DNA of 64,000 nucleotides. Origin: Annulohypoxylon bovei var. microspora (lineage: Eukaryota; Ascomycota; Sordariomycetes; Xylariales; Hypoxylaceae). A program made the position numbers and the translations under genes. The stretch is from contig MU405328.1 of NCBI GenBank assembly GCA_022836615.1, positions 1-64,000 on the forward strand, given 5' to 3'. Under the pieces are notes generated by a model that saw only the letters and a list, made by a program, of their open reading frames with translations, did no database searches and was not told where the DNA came from. Shown piece by piece: positions 13,641-26,311 of the stretch; the first letter of the stretch is position 1, and each line of letters begins with the position of its first letter.

Positions 13641-16067
13641 TAATATTAATTTTTTTTTTTAAAAACCTTAGATTTAAGTTACATGAAAATTAATTTATAT
13701 AAGTTATTTTAAATATTAATTTAAAAAAAATTTCATTAATTTTAATTATTTAATTCTTATAAAGCTTAAAAACTTCGCACCTTAAATAAACATATAATAA
13801 AAATAAAGTTAATAATTATATTATAAAATTAATAAATTAACGGTTTTTTTTCATTTAAATTAAAATGGTTTATATATTTAAAATAAATAAATATATTAAA
13901 AATTAAATAAGTAATACACATTTAAATTTAAATATTATTAAAGAATTAATTTATTAAAAATTTAATATGTTTAGTAATCATAAATATAAGCTCGTTAAAA
14001 GCTTAAATTTTAAACATATATTTAAAAAAAATAAAATTTATTTATATACATTTAATAATAAATATATTAAAAACCTTTACCTTAAAATTGTTTTTTTTTT
14101 ATTTTTTCTTTGTTTTTTCCTTTTCCTTTTATAACGGTTTTTATTAATAACGGTAAACTTATGTTATATAAAATTAAAAATGAAATTATTTTTATTAATA
14201 AAAGAAAAAAAGAAAAATAATAATTTTTCATTTTTAAAGTTATAATATTTATACTTAAAAATATAAATTAAATTAATTAATATAAAAACCCTTTTTATAT
14301 ATAATTTAATAACTTTAATAACCCATTTAAATTTAAAAATAATTTTATTATAAAAACCCACGCTTATTACGTTTAAAGTCATAATATAAGCTTCACATTA
14401 ATTTTTACTTTAATTAATATTCCAAGTCTTTAACTTATAACATTTTTCACTTTTTTTAAAAAAAATTTTATATTATTTTATTATAAATATTATTATTAAA
14501 AGCGTGGCTTATAAGGTTTTTATTAATAATATATCTTTTAATAACATTTTAAAATTTTAAGTTCGTAACCGTTAACCGAAAATAATTAATTTTAATCTTA
14601 TAACCTTAATTATTTTTATTAATATTAAATTAATATTTAAAGTTATTTTAAAAACATTTAACACATTTAAATCCATAATTTTATCCATTAATAATAAAAT
14701 AAAACGAAATTTAATTTACCGTTAATAATGTGATTATTAATAATGAATTCATTATAATAAGAATTTGTTTTTTATAAATAATATAAAAATAAAGTTATTT
14801 ACCATTTAAATATTTAATTATAAAAAAATTTCCTTTAATTTATTAAAGCATTTTTATTTTTAATAAAGGTTTAATTTCATTAACTTCGTTTTTAATTTTT
14901 TTAAATTCATTTAAAACTTATTTAATAAAACGGAAAAATTAAGTTAATTATTAAAATATTAATTTAATTTTTATAAAAAACTTTCTTTTATTAAGTTTAT
15001 TACTTTAAAATAATATAAAAGATAAAACATAAAAATTATTATTATATTTATAAAGAAATAAAAAGGTTTAAAAAAATTAAATTAAATTTTTTATTTAAAA
15101 CCGTAAAACGTTATTATACATTTATTTTATATTTAATAATTGTAATTAATTTATAACCATTATAATTACTTATATTTTACCATTATATATAATGTTTTAT
15201 AATAATTATATATATATATAAATGGTAAAAATATTAAATTAATTAAAGAAATAAATTTTTAAATATAAAATTCGAAAAAAATTACCTTTAAAGCGTTATT
15301 TTTTTCCATAAAAGGGGGAAAAATCCATTAATATTATTTTCTTCGTACATTTTATTAACGTTACATAACGATAAATAATAATATATACATATATATTAAA
15401 TATAATATAATTATTATATACTTTATATTATATTTTAAATTTATAATAAATTACAATGTTATAAAACGTTATAATTTATAACGCATTATAACGTATAAGT
15501 TTTTTATAATTTATAAAGAATTAATTTAACCTTATTTAATTAAATAAATATTTATATATATTTTAATAATAAGTTTTTAAAAAATAATTTAATTAATTAT
15601 TTTAATTTAAATTATTTAATATAAATTAAAAAACAATTGCATATAAGTAAATAAATAATAATAAAAGTTTAAAATAAAGGAGTTTTTTTTTTTTTTTTTT
15701 TTTACCGTTATAAAAAAAAAAAAAAAAAAAAAACATACTTTTTAAAATTAAATGTTAATTTTAAATTATATACATTTTTCACCATTTCATTATTAATAAA
15801 AAACGATATTATTATTTAATTACATTTTTTAATTAAAGCTTTAATATGTGGTTTAATTTAATAAATTCATTTATTTATATATTATTTTTTTTTATATTTT
15901 AAAATAATTTATTAATATATTTTCTTATTATTAATAAATGGAAAATATATGTAATAATATAATGGAAAATTAAAAAACAAAGTAAAGGTAAATTAATTAT
16001 TTAATTATTAATAAAATATAACTTATAAATAATAAAAAAGGTTGGATTTTAAATAATATATTAATAT
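13641..16067. other. RIP-mutated AT-rich stretch with a T/A homopolymer hairpin
   Basis: No gene is recognised. The one notable item is a run of 21 T at 15,683-15,703 followed by the 8-base spacer ACCGTTAT and a run of 22 A at 15,712-15,733. This is a perfect homopolymer inverted repeat about 340 bp upstream of the Gypsy element. Confidence 0.7.
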
Positions 16068-16223
16068 TAGGGAAAAACCTTAATGTTACCATTAAAAGGA
16101 AGGTGCATTAAATGTTTAATACATGTACTTTAATTAAATTTTATTTTTAATAATTTTTTCTTTTAAATCTTAAAATAATTAATAATTATTTAAGATATAT
16201 AAATGAACGTTATTTAATAATTA
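16068..16223 (+). repeat. 5' LTR of the Gypsy element
   Basis: It starts TAGGGAAAAACC (probably originally TG) and ends ACGTTATTTAATAATTA (probably originally CA). Aligned by eye to 24,982-25,137 it has the same length with no gap. About 17 positions differ, all transitions, as expected for RIP. Confidence 0.88.
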
Positions 16224-17519
16224 ATAACTTTATTTTAACTTTTAAAAGCGTTTAATATAATAGATTTATTTATATAAAGTTTTTAAATTTTATTAAATGA
16301 TAAACAAATTAATTTCGCTTACGCGCGTATAAGATTACGTTAAAAAAAGGTAAGATAATATTTAATTTCATTATATAAAAATCTTTTTAAGTTTTTTAAA
16401 TTCTTAATAATTTCTCATTTTTAACCCCGAAAGATAATTCCTTTTAAATTCCCTTAGAATCGAGGAAATAACGCAATATATAATTTATACATTAACATTA
16501 ATAACGTTTATAATAATAATATATAACGCGTATAATAAACTTTATTTAATTTTTATATATTATTATTAATAACCGATATTAAAATTTTAAAAGTTATTTA
16601 ATTTTTAAAACATAATAAAAACTTTTCAATTATTAAACGGTTATTATAAGAAAATTAAATATATATTTTTAATAAAATAGTAATATTAAATAATTAAAAA
16701 ACGTTAACATTAAATAATTTGTAAAATAAATAATAAACCAAGAATTCTTTTAAAACTTCATTATTATTTAATTTTAAATAAATAATTAATTCATATAAGT
16801 TTAAAGTTAAATTCACGAAAATATTAATATATATAAAAGCCATTATTTTAAAACCCGAAGTAATTACACATTTTTTTCCTTTATTAACGGATAATACCCC
16901 CACGAAATTATTAATTTTTACCTTAGTAAAATCCCCATTTACGTTATTAAAACACCTTTAACAATAACGAGAAAAAAGCTACGAAAAAGAAAAAAACATA
17001 AAACTTAAAAATATAAAACTTAAAAATATAAAACTCGAGAAACGAAAATTAATTATTCCCCGTATGTTATTATTACCACCGTTTTTTAAACGGATAAATA
17101 TTAATAATTTAATTACTTTAACCATTAATATTATTAAACCACATTAAAATTTACATTTATTATAAAACGAGTTTAAGTAATAATTAAAATTAAATCCTTT
17201 ATTAATATTATCGAACGATTTAAATTCATTAATATTAAAACCTTTTATAAAATCACATATTATTTTCATTAACCTTTTTATACATCATTAAAATACATAA
17301 ATTAATAAATTTTATATTAATATTATTAAGTATTAAATTAATACATAAATTAATTAATTAAGTTATTATTATATAACAATTTAAATAATTATATATAACC
17401 ATATAAAAACTTAAACCGATTTAATAAAAAAATTTAATAATCTTAAGAATTCATCCGAATAATATTTTAATAATTAATCTTTTTAATCGAATTTAATATT
17501 AAATTTATCACGTTTTAAT

Positions 17520-18839
17520 TCCAAGATAAAAAATAATAACAATGGCGAAAACGAGGATAACCTTAACTTAAACCTTAATAATATATAAAACCCGATCGCC
17601 GATACGATTAAAATAATAATAATTCCATTAACCGGTTTATTAAATAAATTTCGTGATATAATATTATAATAGTAAAATAATAATAATAAAAATAATTAAT
17701 TTTTAAAAAATATTAATTTCTTTTAATTAAATTTATTTTTTACATTTAAAAATAATAAAGTCATAATAGTTAATAAGGATATAATTTAAAAAAGTGTTTA
17801 TTTATTCATAAATTTAATAAACTTAATTAAGGCGAACGATAATTAAAAGGAAATAATTTAAGAAAAGTTTTTATAATTATTATAAAAAGGTATATAATAA
17901 TAGTAAATTTTAATTTTATCGGTAACGGAGCGTGACGTTATAATAATTAATAATATTTATACATTTTAACGTTTATTTTTATAATATCGTATTTTTAAAA
18001 TAAAAGCCGTAAAATTTTTACGAAAGTTACGATATTCACGAAACAATTATTTACATAATATATTTATTTTATAATAGGTTATAAAACTTATACGTAATTA
18101 TTAAATTATGTAAATAAATCGCTTTATATAATATATAACGCAATTATATAATACACTTAATAATAACTTTCATATATTAATAACTTGATTAATAAATGGT
18201 ATTTTATTAAAAGATTATTTATCGTATATATAAGATTAATAACGCGTTTAACGAACATAATTATTATTATCCGACACTAAGGACATAGCTTTAAAAGTCG
18301 GCGACATATTATTATAAAAACGATTAATTAAAGGCTTATTAATGGTAAATATATAAATATTAACCGGAATAATTAATTATATCGGAATAATAAATAACAT
18401 ATAAGCTTTAAAATTAATATAAAATAATAAACCTTAAAATGTTTTTAATATTTATTACGAATAAAACGTATAACGTAAAAATAATTATCGTTTAAATTAT
18501 AATAATAATAACAATGGTTATAATAATAATTAATATAAATAAAATAATAATAAATATAATAATAATAATAACCGTTTTAATAATAATAATAATTAATTAA
18601 GTAATAATAATAATTATTATAATTATCGAAGTTAATATTTATAACGTAATTATAAATATAATTAAAGCGGATATAATTAATTTTATAAATAACGCGATAA
18701 TTAACGTTTTTAATAAAAAAATAATGGACGTTAAAAATATTATTAAAGTTTTAAATATGGTGGGTATAAGCGTTATAAAAATAATAAACGTTTTTATAAA
18801 CGATTTCGCCGTTAAAGAAAACATGGATAATAATTAAAT
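17520..18839 (+). pseudogene. Gag of the Gypsy element, RIP-degraded
   Basis: This would be the structural (capsid/nucleocapsid-like) protein. The call rests on position, between the 5' LTR and pol, and on a coherent plus-strand frame (codons starting at positions divisible by 3). The frame begins around NNNNGENEDNLNLNLNN, passes a helical middle part with LTGLLNKFRD near 17,640 and FLRKLRYSRNNYLHN near 18,030, and ends in a very Asn/Gln/Tyr/Arg-rich tail at about 18,500-18,840, like the basic low-complexity ends of fungal Gag proteins. The frame is cut by many TAA codons, most plausibly former CAA/CAG Gln. I found no CCHC zinc knuckle. A minus-strand open frame at 18,639-18,824 is a shadow of this region. 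The frame differs from that of pol, so gag and pol were probably joined by frameshifting or separated by a lost indel. Confidence 0.6.
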
Positions 18840-20340
18840 AATAAATATTATTTAATAAATAAAGTTAAATATAATTACGATAAAAATAATCGTAAAAAAA
18901 ACGAAAATTAATTAATTATAAACGGTTATTTTTTATTAAAAAATTACGAAAAGAAAAAAAATAATTAATTAAAATATTTTAATTATTTAATAAGCTTATA
19001 TAATTATAATATATATATAAATAAACAAACATATCGTAAATGCGAAAAAAACTTTTTAATAAAATCGAATTACTTTAAACATGTATATATAAATAAATGC
19101 ATTTTATATAAAGAAAATTAATCCACATTTTCGTTTAAACGTGCGTAACGTTTATTTAAAAGTCGTAATCGTTCGAAATCTTTAACATATAATTATTTAA
19201 AATCTTTAACACGATAATAATTTTACAATCGGTTAACGCACTACGCATTTTTAATAATGGAAGACGTTATTAACGAATATTTTTTATAAAAATAATAAAA
19301 CGACGAAATATAAAACGAAATAATTAAATAAAAAACGATAATTTTTTAAATTAAATATAAAATAAAGCGAATAATTATTAAAAAAGGATATTTTATTAAT
19401 AAAATATAAAACTTAATATAAAAAATATTTATATATAAATTAAATGAAACCATTCCACATATATAAAGAAAATACACGAATTTAAAAATGAAAGTTTAAA
19501 ATACATATAAAAATAAATTTACAATGTGCATAAATATAAAAGTATTTTATAAAATAATCGATCGAAAATAATTTAATAATTTTATAAAAGATTACGAGAT
19601 ATTTAAGCTTTTAAAGTCGATGTTTATGAAAAATGTAATATTAAAATTATTAAAAATATAACACAAAATAAAATTTAACGTATTTATGGTAAAATAAAGC
19701 ACCGATAACACATAAGTACTTATATAAATATTAGTTAAAACATAAATAAACGATAAAAAATTTACATTAAATTTATTATTAAAAAATAATTTTTTAATTA
19801 AATAAAATGCGATATTAAATTATAAAAAAAAACATATTATTATTTTCATGTTACTTATATGTATAAATTTTAATTAAATACATTAAATAAAATAAAGTAA
19901 TTAAACGTAATATTATTATATTATATTAAATTAAAGTATTAATATATATATTTATGGTAATATTAATGAATTATATAAACTTATTAAAAGGTAAAAACTT
20001 TAAATTTATACCAAAGTTTATAAAAGTTATAACGAGTTTACATAATTCCATTTCGGTAAAAAAAGTAATATATATAAATTAATTAAACGAAATAATGGTA
20101 ATTTATAAACATTAATAATTAAAACGTATAAAAGAAATTATAAAGCATGGAAATTTTAAAACGATATAAAAAAAAGTTAACCTTATATAAGCAGCGGTAA
20201 CATATATATAATATTAAAAATTAAACGAAACATGTAAAATAAATTTTACGAATAAGTTCGATATAAATAAAAAAGTATATAATATATTAATAACGGATAA
20301 GAAAATTTTAAAAAACTTATAATAATATTTCATTAAAATT
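18840..20340 (+). other. Gag-pol junction / protease interval of the Gypsy element
   Basis: In the intact element this interval should hold the end of Gag and the aspartic protease. The pol register can be followed back with moderate stop density (for example around 19,081-19,320 and 19,921-20,100), but I cannot point to the protease Asp-Ser/Thr-Gly motif. It is annotated by position only. Confidence 0.4.
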
Positions 20341-20559
20341 GTAAATTTCGGATAAGCGAATTTACCATCTTTAAGCGTAAATAAATTTAAATACGTTAAC
20401 GAAATAATTATTAAACGAGGAGTATATTATTATATAATGAATTTAACTTTTATATAACGTTTTATTAATGTGTTAAAAAAATAAAATTATTAAAAAAACC
20501 GAAAAATAATAAAGTTTTTTAAAGTTAAAAAGATATTAATAAATTTTATAAATAATTAA

Positions 20560-21260
20560 TAAAAAATATATAAAGCCGGGTATATATACCCATTAAATAT
20601 ATAAGATAAATAATTTTTAAACGAAACTTTTAACGTAATATATAAAAAGAAAAAAATAAAATAAATAAAAGAAATAACCCTTTTTAATTACCCTTGTTTT
20701 GTCGTGTAAAAATTAATTAATAAAAAGAAAAAAAGTTATGTTATAATCGATTTAAAAACACTTAATAAAGTTATATTAATAAATATATATCCGTTATTAC
20801 GCTAAAAAAAAATTATTTAATTAATAAAAAGGCATAAATACTTTATAATAATTAATAACATGGCATTTTACCACCAATTGTTAATATCCTTATAAAACCG
20901 AAATAAAATAATAATTATTTCGTTAAAAAAATTAAAAATATTTAATATCGCATTAATAAAATTTAAAAACTTTTCGGTATACGAATAAAGGTTTATAAAT
21001 TAACGTTTAAAACCATTTAAAGATTTTATAAAAGTATATATAAATAATATTATAGTTTTCTTTGATATAAAGGAAGAATATAAATAACATTTAAATAAAA
21101 TGTTTAAGATATATTAAAATATCGGATTAATATTATTACTTAAGAAATTATTTTTAAGATATTTTATAATTATATTATTAAACTTTATAATAAACGGTAA
21201 CAACGTCGCATTTATTAATAAATATATTAACGTAATTAAAAAAATTAAAATGTTAAAAAC
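20560..21260 (+). other. Reverse transcriptase domain (degraded)
   Basis: The N-terminal part reads with KKNGSYRVIIDLKTLNKV-like text (20,720-20,772 after allowing for RIP), the fungal Gypsy 'VDYR-LN' block. FYHQLLIS at 20,869-20,892 corresponds to the block with the first catalytic Asp. YINNIIVF at 21,037-21,060 corresponds to the YxDD catalytic box, with both Asp codons changed to Asn (AAT). The thumb follows with HLNKMFKIY and LLLKKLFLRY-like text. Loss of both catalytic Asp residues means this enzyme cannot be active. Confidence 0.92.
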
Positions 21261-21269
21261 GTTATTAAA

Positions 21270-21950
21270 TTTAAAAACGTATATAAGTATGACGGGATAT
21301 TTAAGGAAATATATACCGTGGTATTCATAAAAAATTATATCGTTATAAAATAAAAAAACGATAATATTAACGATAACGAAAATAAATAATAAAATTTCAA
21401 CGATATTAAACGTTTATAAAAAGTTTATAATAAAAATGAAGTTTATATTTATAAATGTCGAAAAGGAATTTTTTCGAATTATTTAAAAAAAGTTATCGAA
21501 TTTTTTATTATTATTATATTAAGATTATAATAAATATATATTTATAAAAATAAACGCCTTTAAATAATAAAATTTTAAAGTAATAATCTTTTAATTGTTA
21601 AATAAATAAAATGGAATAATAAACTTTTTATATAATAAGTTATTACTTATTTTATTTATGTTTAAAATATTAATAAAAGTTAAATTACGGTATAAGGTTA
21701 CCGAATTAAAAATAACATGTTTCGTGTAAACATTAAAATTAAATAAAATACGATTATAATTATGTAAAAAGCTAATATAAGTAGTTATAAATTATAAAGT
21801 AATAAAGGTTATGATAAATTAATAAACTTTACGCACCATTAATATTAATAAAATAAATAATAAATTAATAATGGTATTGTTATATTTATTATAATTTAAT
21901 TATGATATTTATTATATTATGGGAAGATTGAACCTAGTGTTAAACGCATT
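21270..21950 (+). other. RNase H domain and connection (degraded)
   Basis: MTGYLRKYIPWYS at 21,289 is the typical start of the RT-RNase H connection in fungal Gypsy elements. FIKINAF near 21,541 corresponds to the first Asp-Ala-Ser strand of RNase H, with Asp turned into Asn. RYKVTELKITCFV at 21,688 matches the 'RYxxxExE' helix. The segment ends in MGRLNLV at 21,919, followed by LNALL, the 'HxPGxxNxxPDALSR' tail. Confidence 0.9.
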
Positions 21951-21999
21951 ATTAAAACTATTAATTATATTAAACTTTTATAATAATAAAAAAGCACGA

Positions 22000-23200
22000 A
22001 ATAAAACGAAATTAATATTAAAAGATATTATAAATAAATTCGTATATGTTATAAATAAAATATAAATTAAGTAAAAGTTTCGTAATAAATTAATAAAAGG
22101 ATATATTAAAGATAATAAATTAGCAAAATTATGAGCCATTTTAATTAAGGTAAAAAAAGATAATAAAAACATATTAAAATGGTATAAACACATTATATAA
22201 AATAACTTAATGTATTATATTAATATATTAAAATAAAACAAACTTATTATTTTTTTTAATTATATATAAAACATATTAATTATGGCATATAATGATAAAT
22301 ATTATTTCGGATAAAAATAAATAATACATAATTTACAAAATGTTTAAATTTAAAAGATAATATAAAAAATTTAAAAATATATAAACTATTACCTTTAATG
22401 TTATGAAAATTAAATAAATAAATTAAAATAATATAAAGAATTATTACTTATAAATTCACCGATAATATTATATTATATTATTATATAGGATTTTATTATG
22501 GGATTATTACGCATTTTATTTAAGAATTTTCTATAAGTAATAAAAAAATATAATTATTTTAATATATTAATGATTATAACGTGTAAATTTTCGAAAAAAG
22601 TTATATTAATATTAAGCACCATGAAATATATAATAAAATAATGGGCAAATTAACTTATATAAACTTTCATGTTATACGATTAAGGTATATTAAATAAAAT
22701 TATATTAAATAAAAATCCAAAGTTTACTTTTAAAATATAATAAAATTTATTTATTAAATTTAACATAATATTAACATTGTTAACTAGTTATTATTTATAA
22801 ATAAATGGATAATTAAAACGTAAAAATCAAAAAGTTAAAATTGCGTTATAATATTATTATATATTTAAATTACTTATAATATAAATTAAAATAATCTTAA
22901 CCTTATAATATAATATTAATAATTTTAAGTTAAATGTATTAAAACGAAATTTTAATAAAATTACATTAAGTTTTCGTTTATAAATAATTTTATTTATATT
23001 AAAAATTTTAATTAATGTAATCGATAATGAAATATTGCGAAAAGCGTATTAATATAAAACAAAAACTATAATAAACTTAACGGTAATAAAAATTAAAACA
23101 TGATATAACGTAAAACGAAAACTAATAACTTTTAATAAAGGAAATTTTATATATTTAAGATTATATAAAAGATATAAATTATTAAGTAATTAATTATAAA
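22000..23200 (+). other. Integrase domain (degraded)
   Basis: NILMIITCKFSKKVILI at 22,561-22,611 is the 'MTVVDRFSK' strand of the catalytic core, followed at the right distance by WAN (22,642). Near 22,710 NKNPKF corresponds to 'SDRDPKF', with Asp changed to Asn. TSYYL-INGxLKRKNQKVKIAL at about 22,785-22,850 corresponds to the 'S-AYHPQTDGQSERxNQ-LE' catalytic Glu region. I did not clearly resolve the N-terminal HHCC zinc finger between 21,980 and 22,400. Confidence 0.88.
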
Positions 23201-23223
23201 AATAAAACGTTTAAAAAGTTAAG

Positions 23224-23602
23224 CCATTAATCATTGAAAAACGTGTGGGTAATTTTGTATACGAATTAAAGATTTTAAATAATTGGAAAATATATAAAAT
23301 GGTTTTTATAATGTATTTATATAAGATATTACAAAACGTAAATCCTTATAAAAAAAAAAAATCGTAAGCCGGTAAAATTATTATTAAAAGAAATAACAAC
23401 GAATGGGTATTTTACGAAATCGAGAAATTTGTTTAAAAACGAATAAGTAAAATAGAATAAAAATTAATGTTAAAATATTTAATGTATTAAAAGGATTAAT
23501 TAATCGCGTATAACATTTAATACTTTCGAAAATTATTAACATAAAATATAATGGAATTAATGAATAAGTTTAATAAGAAATATTTATTAATATATAACGA
23601 AT
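23224..23602 (+). other. Integrase C-terminus and chromodomain (degraded)
   Basis: PLIIEKRVGNFVYEL from 23,224, with NNWKIYKMV and a PYK block following, matches the 'GPF-I--RVG--AYELELP--W-IHPV-HV--L-PY' tail of Gypsy integrase. From 23,401 EWVFYEIEKFV is followed by KRISK and MLKYLMY, then stops exactly where chromodomains have Trp ('KYLVKWKGY---TWE/Y'), and NI-stop-Y for 'NTWYP'. Chromodomains read histone H3K9 methylation and direct integration into heterochromatin, which suits the surroundings. Confidence 0.8.
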
Positions 23603-24981
23603 TAAAATTATAAAAAAATAAAGAATTAATTAAATTATAACTTAAATAAAGAGAAAAAAAAAAATCGAAACTTTAAATGATAATTAAATCACGAAAGTTA
23701 TAAGAACGAAATAATAATATATAATAAAAAAAAATAAGTTCGTAATTTTTTATTATAATAAAAACACGCGTGTAAATTCGTACCTTTTTAAGTTACTTAA
23801 AATGTAAAAAAATTTTCTTACATAACTTTTTTTAATTAAATATAAATAATTCTTTATAAGTATAATTATTTCATTTAAAAACAAATATAATAACAATTTT
23901 TCATTTTTTATAAATATAATTAAAATATAAATATAATTATAATTATAATTTCTCATTATTATTAAATAAATATAAGTATAAATATAATCATAATTATAAT
24001 TTTTTATTATTATTAAATAAGTATAATAATTTAAGAAATAACATCATTATTTTTAAACTTTTAATGGGGAAAATTTATAATTAATCTTTTAAAAAAAGAT
24101 TTGGAAAAATTTATAAATAATGTAGAATTTTAAAATAAAATTAAAACCATTATATAAATAATAACGATATAAAATAACGGTAATATTAAAAAAAAGCGGA
24201 ACTTAATTAAACGAAATTAACTTAAAATAAACGAATAAATAATATTTTAAGGATATAATAATTTTATAAAACATTATAAGGTTATATTAATAATAATTAA
24301 CATTTGAAAATGGTTTAATTTAAATAAAGTAATTCATTGCTTATCGAAGATTTTTATCGAATAAAAGATTATCGTAATATAATTATATAAATTAATAAAA
24401 ACCAAATTAAATGATGTATTAATGTTCGGAAAAAATAATAATTAAAACCGAGAAAAAGATATTAAACATTATAAATTTAAAATATTAAAATTAAACGTTT
24501 TAAAAGTTATTCGAATTATAAGTAATATTAAAAGCGGATTTAACATTATACCACGTTAAATGAAAAAGTTGTTATTAAATTATAAGTTAATATGGATAAT
24601 GTAATTATTGAATTTTAAAGAAATGTTAAAATTTTAAAAAAATATATATAATAATAATATATTAATCCCGGGCGCGTCGTAATTAAATAACGAAATGAAT
24701 TATTAATTATTTTATATTAAATAATAAAGTAATTAAAACACCGATTTATTTAAAATTATACATATTAATTAAAAAAACATGTTTAATATAATCGAAAAAA
24801 TGTAATAAAATATCGGTTAATAAAAACAATTAAAATAATAAAAATTAAAAAAAATGTGGTTAATATTAAAATCATTACGATTAAAACCACGATTACTTTT
24901 TAATAATTATAAACCAGTTACGCTTAAAAAAAGGCGTTGAATTAACGAGGACGTTAATATTTTCGTAAGCTTTTTAATTAT

Positions 24982-25137
24982 TAAGGAAAAACCTTAATGT
25001 TACCATTAAAAGGAAAACACATTAAATGTTTAATATATGTATTTTAATTAAATCTTGTTTTTAATAACTTTCTTTTTTAAATTTTAAAATAATTAATAAT
25101 TATTTAAAACACATAAACGAACGTTATTTAATAATTA
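24982..25137 (+). repeat. 3' LTR of the Gypsy element
   Basis: It is ungapped against the 5' LTR at 16,068-16,223, with about 17 transitions and no transversion counted by eye. The purine stretch AAGGAAAAA overlaps its start. The A-rich sequence that follows gives no obvious match to the five bases in front of the 5' LTR. Confidence 0.88.
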
Positions 25138-26311
25138 AAAAAAAACAAATTAATTTAATAAATATATTATTTATTTAAAATAAGTTTAAAGAAAATTTTA
25201 AAATCGTTAAAAAGGTTATAAAAACCGTAAATAAAGGTAATAACGTTGCATAACCGATTAATATTAACATTTTTAATAAAATATATAATTTTATTATTAA
25301 ATATATTAAAAATTATAAAAGTAATTTATTAAAAAAAATCTTAAAAAAATTTAACTTATAAAAATATATTTATAAAAAAATAAAACGAAATATATTAATT
25401 AAAAGCTTGTATTAGATTTTATTAAAGAATATAAAAAAATATAAACCATTTTTAAAATATTAAATAAATTTAAGTTTTTTATTAATAAAGTTTTATTATT
25501 ATTTTAAGTATTATTTTCATTATTATAATTTAAATAATTTATTACTTTAAATTAATTAAATTTTCGTGATATTATATAATAATAATAATTATAAAGAAAA
25601 TAAAAACCTCGTAAAACGAATATTTAAATTAATATTCCCACGAACCTTTATATTTTTTAAATTATAAAATAAAAAATTAACATGGGTTAAAGTATTTTTT
25701 TAATGGAAGCTTTTATTAAAAAACATTAATAATAAGTAAGTAATTTATGTATAAAACCTTATAAAACAAAAAAAAGTTATTTAAAAAATTATTTATAAAA
25801 TTAAAAAAAGTTAAATAAAATTTTTTAAAATTAATGTTATTTTTATCGTTATCGTTTATTAAAAATGCGATAACTTAAAAAAAAACTCATAATAAATTAT
25901 TTTAAAATTCTTCGAAAAATATGTATTTATAAATGAAATAAATAAGTTTAAAACGCTTATAAAAATAATTAACGTTATTATTTTTATTTTTAAAATATTT
26001 AATAATAAAATAAAATTTATTTTTAATAATAATACATTAAATTATATTTAAAAATAACGTTATAAAAAAATTTATAATAACCTTAAAAAACGATTAATAA
26101 CGGTAAAAAAGTAACGTCATTTCGGTTTAATTAAATTAAAACTTAAAAAAATAAAAATTAAAACCGAAATAATAAATAATAATATTTTAATAAAATTAAA
26201 CATTTAAATTTTAATTTTATAAAATCGGTATTCCATTCCCATTATTTTTTAATAATATTTATTTACATAAATATTTAAATACTTTTATAACCCGTAAATA
26301 AAATATATATA
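25138..26311. other. RIP-mutated AT-rich stretch between Gypsy element and repeat A
   Basis: No reading frame, LTR or motif recognised. Composition is as in the rest of the block. Confidence 0.65.

Larger units (their letters stand above)
20341..23602 (+). pseudogene. Pol polyprotein (RT-RNase H-integrase-chromodomain), RIP-degraded
   Basis: The polyprotein would copy the element's RNA into DNA and insert it into the genome. All recognisable motifs share one register: NKV at 20,764, FYHQLLIS at 20,869, YINNIIVF at 21,037, MTGYLRKYIPWYS at 21,289, RYKVTELKITCF at 21,688, GRLNLV at 21,922, MIITCKFSKKVILI at 22,570, the NGxLKRKNQ block at 22,804, EKRVGNFVYEL near 23,233 and EWVFYEIEKF at 23,401. 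The spacing between them is always a multiple of three. In-frame TAA codons occur where related proteins have Gln or Trp. Key Asp codons have become Asn (G-to-A), as RIP on the other strand would cause. Minus-strand open frames inside this span (21,978-22,193 and near its end at 23,753-23,956) are shadows. Confidence 0.9.
16068..25137 (+). mobile_element. Degenerate Ty3/Gypsy chromodomain LTR retrotransposon
   Basis: A complete but RIP-killed LTR retrotransposon of about 9.07 kb on the plus strand. It has two 156-bp LTRs at its ends, a gag frame at about 17.5-18.84 kb, and a pol frame with reverse transcriptase, RNase H, integrase and a C-terminal chromodomain in the usual Gypsy order. Reading TAA as mutated Gln or Trp, pol stays in one register from about 20,560 to 23,600 with no net frameshift. 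The element was therefore disabled by point mutation, not by insertion or deletion. The chromodomain places it among the chromoviruses common in ascomycetes. I could not find a convincing 5-bp target duplication at the two ends. Confidence 0.93.

Noticed and set aside
14164..14382. Minus-strand open frame of 72 codons
   Set aside because: Composed of Ile/Lys/Phe/Asn/Tyr only, as random A/T sequence gives. No motif, no neighbours, no support as a gene.
16694..16903. Minus-strand open frame of 69 codons, extendable upstream to about 16,980
   Set aside because: Lies inside the plus-strand Gypsy element upstream of gag. The stop-free run is longer than typical, but the opposite strand of a decayed coding or leader region explains it and no family is recognised.
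18639..18824. Minus-strand open frame of 61 codons
   Set aside because: Antisense shadow of the Asn/Gln-rich tail of the Gypsy gag.
21978..22193. Minus-strand open frame of 71 codons
   Set aside because: Antisense to the RNase H-integrase linker of the plus-strand pol frame.
23753..23956. Minus-strand open frame of 67 codons
   Set aside because: Sits in the 3' non-coding part of the Gypsy element and is made of A/T-type residues without any motif.
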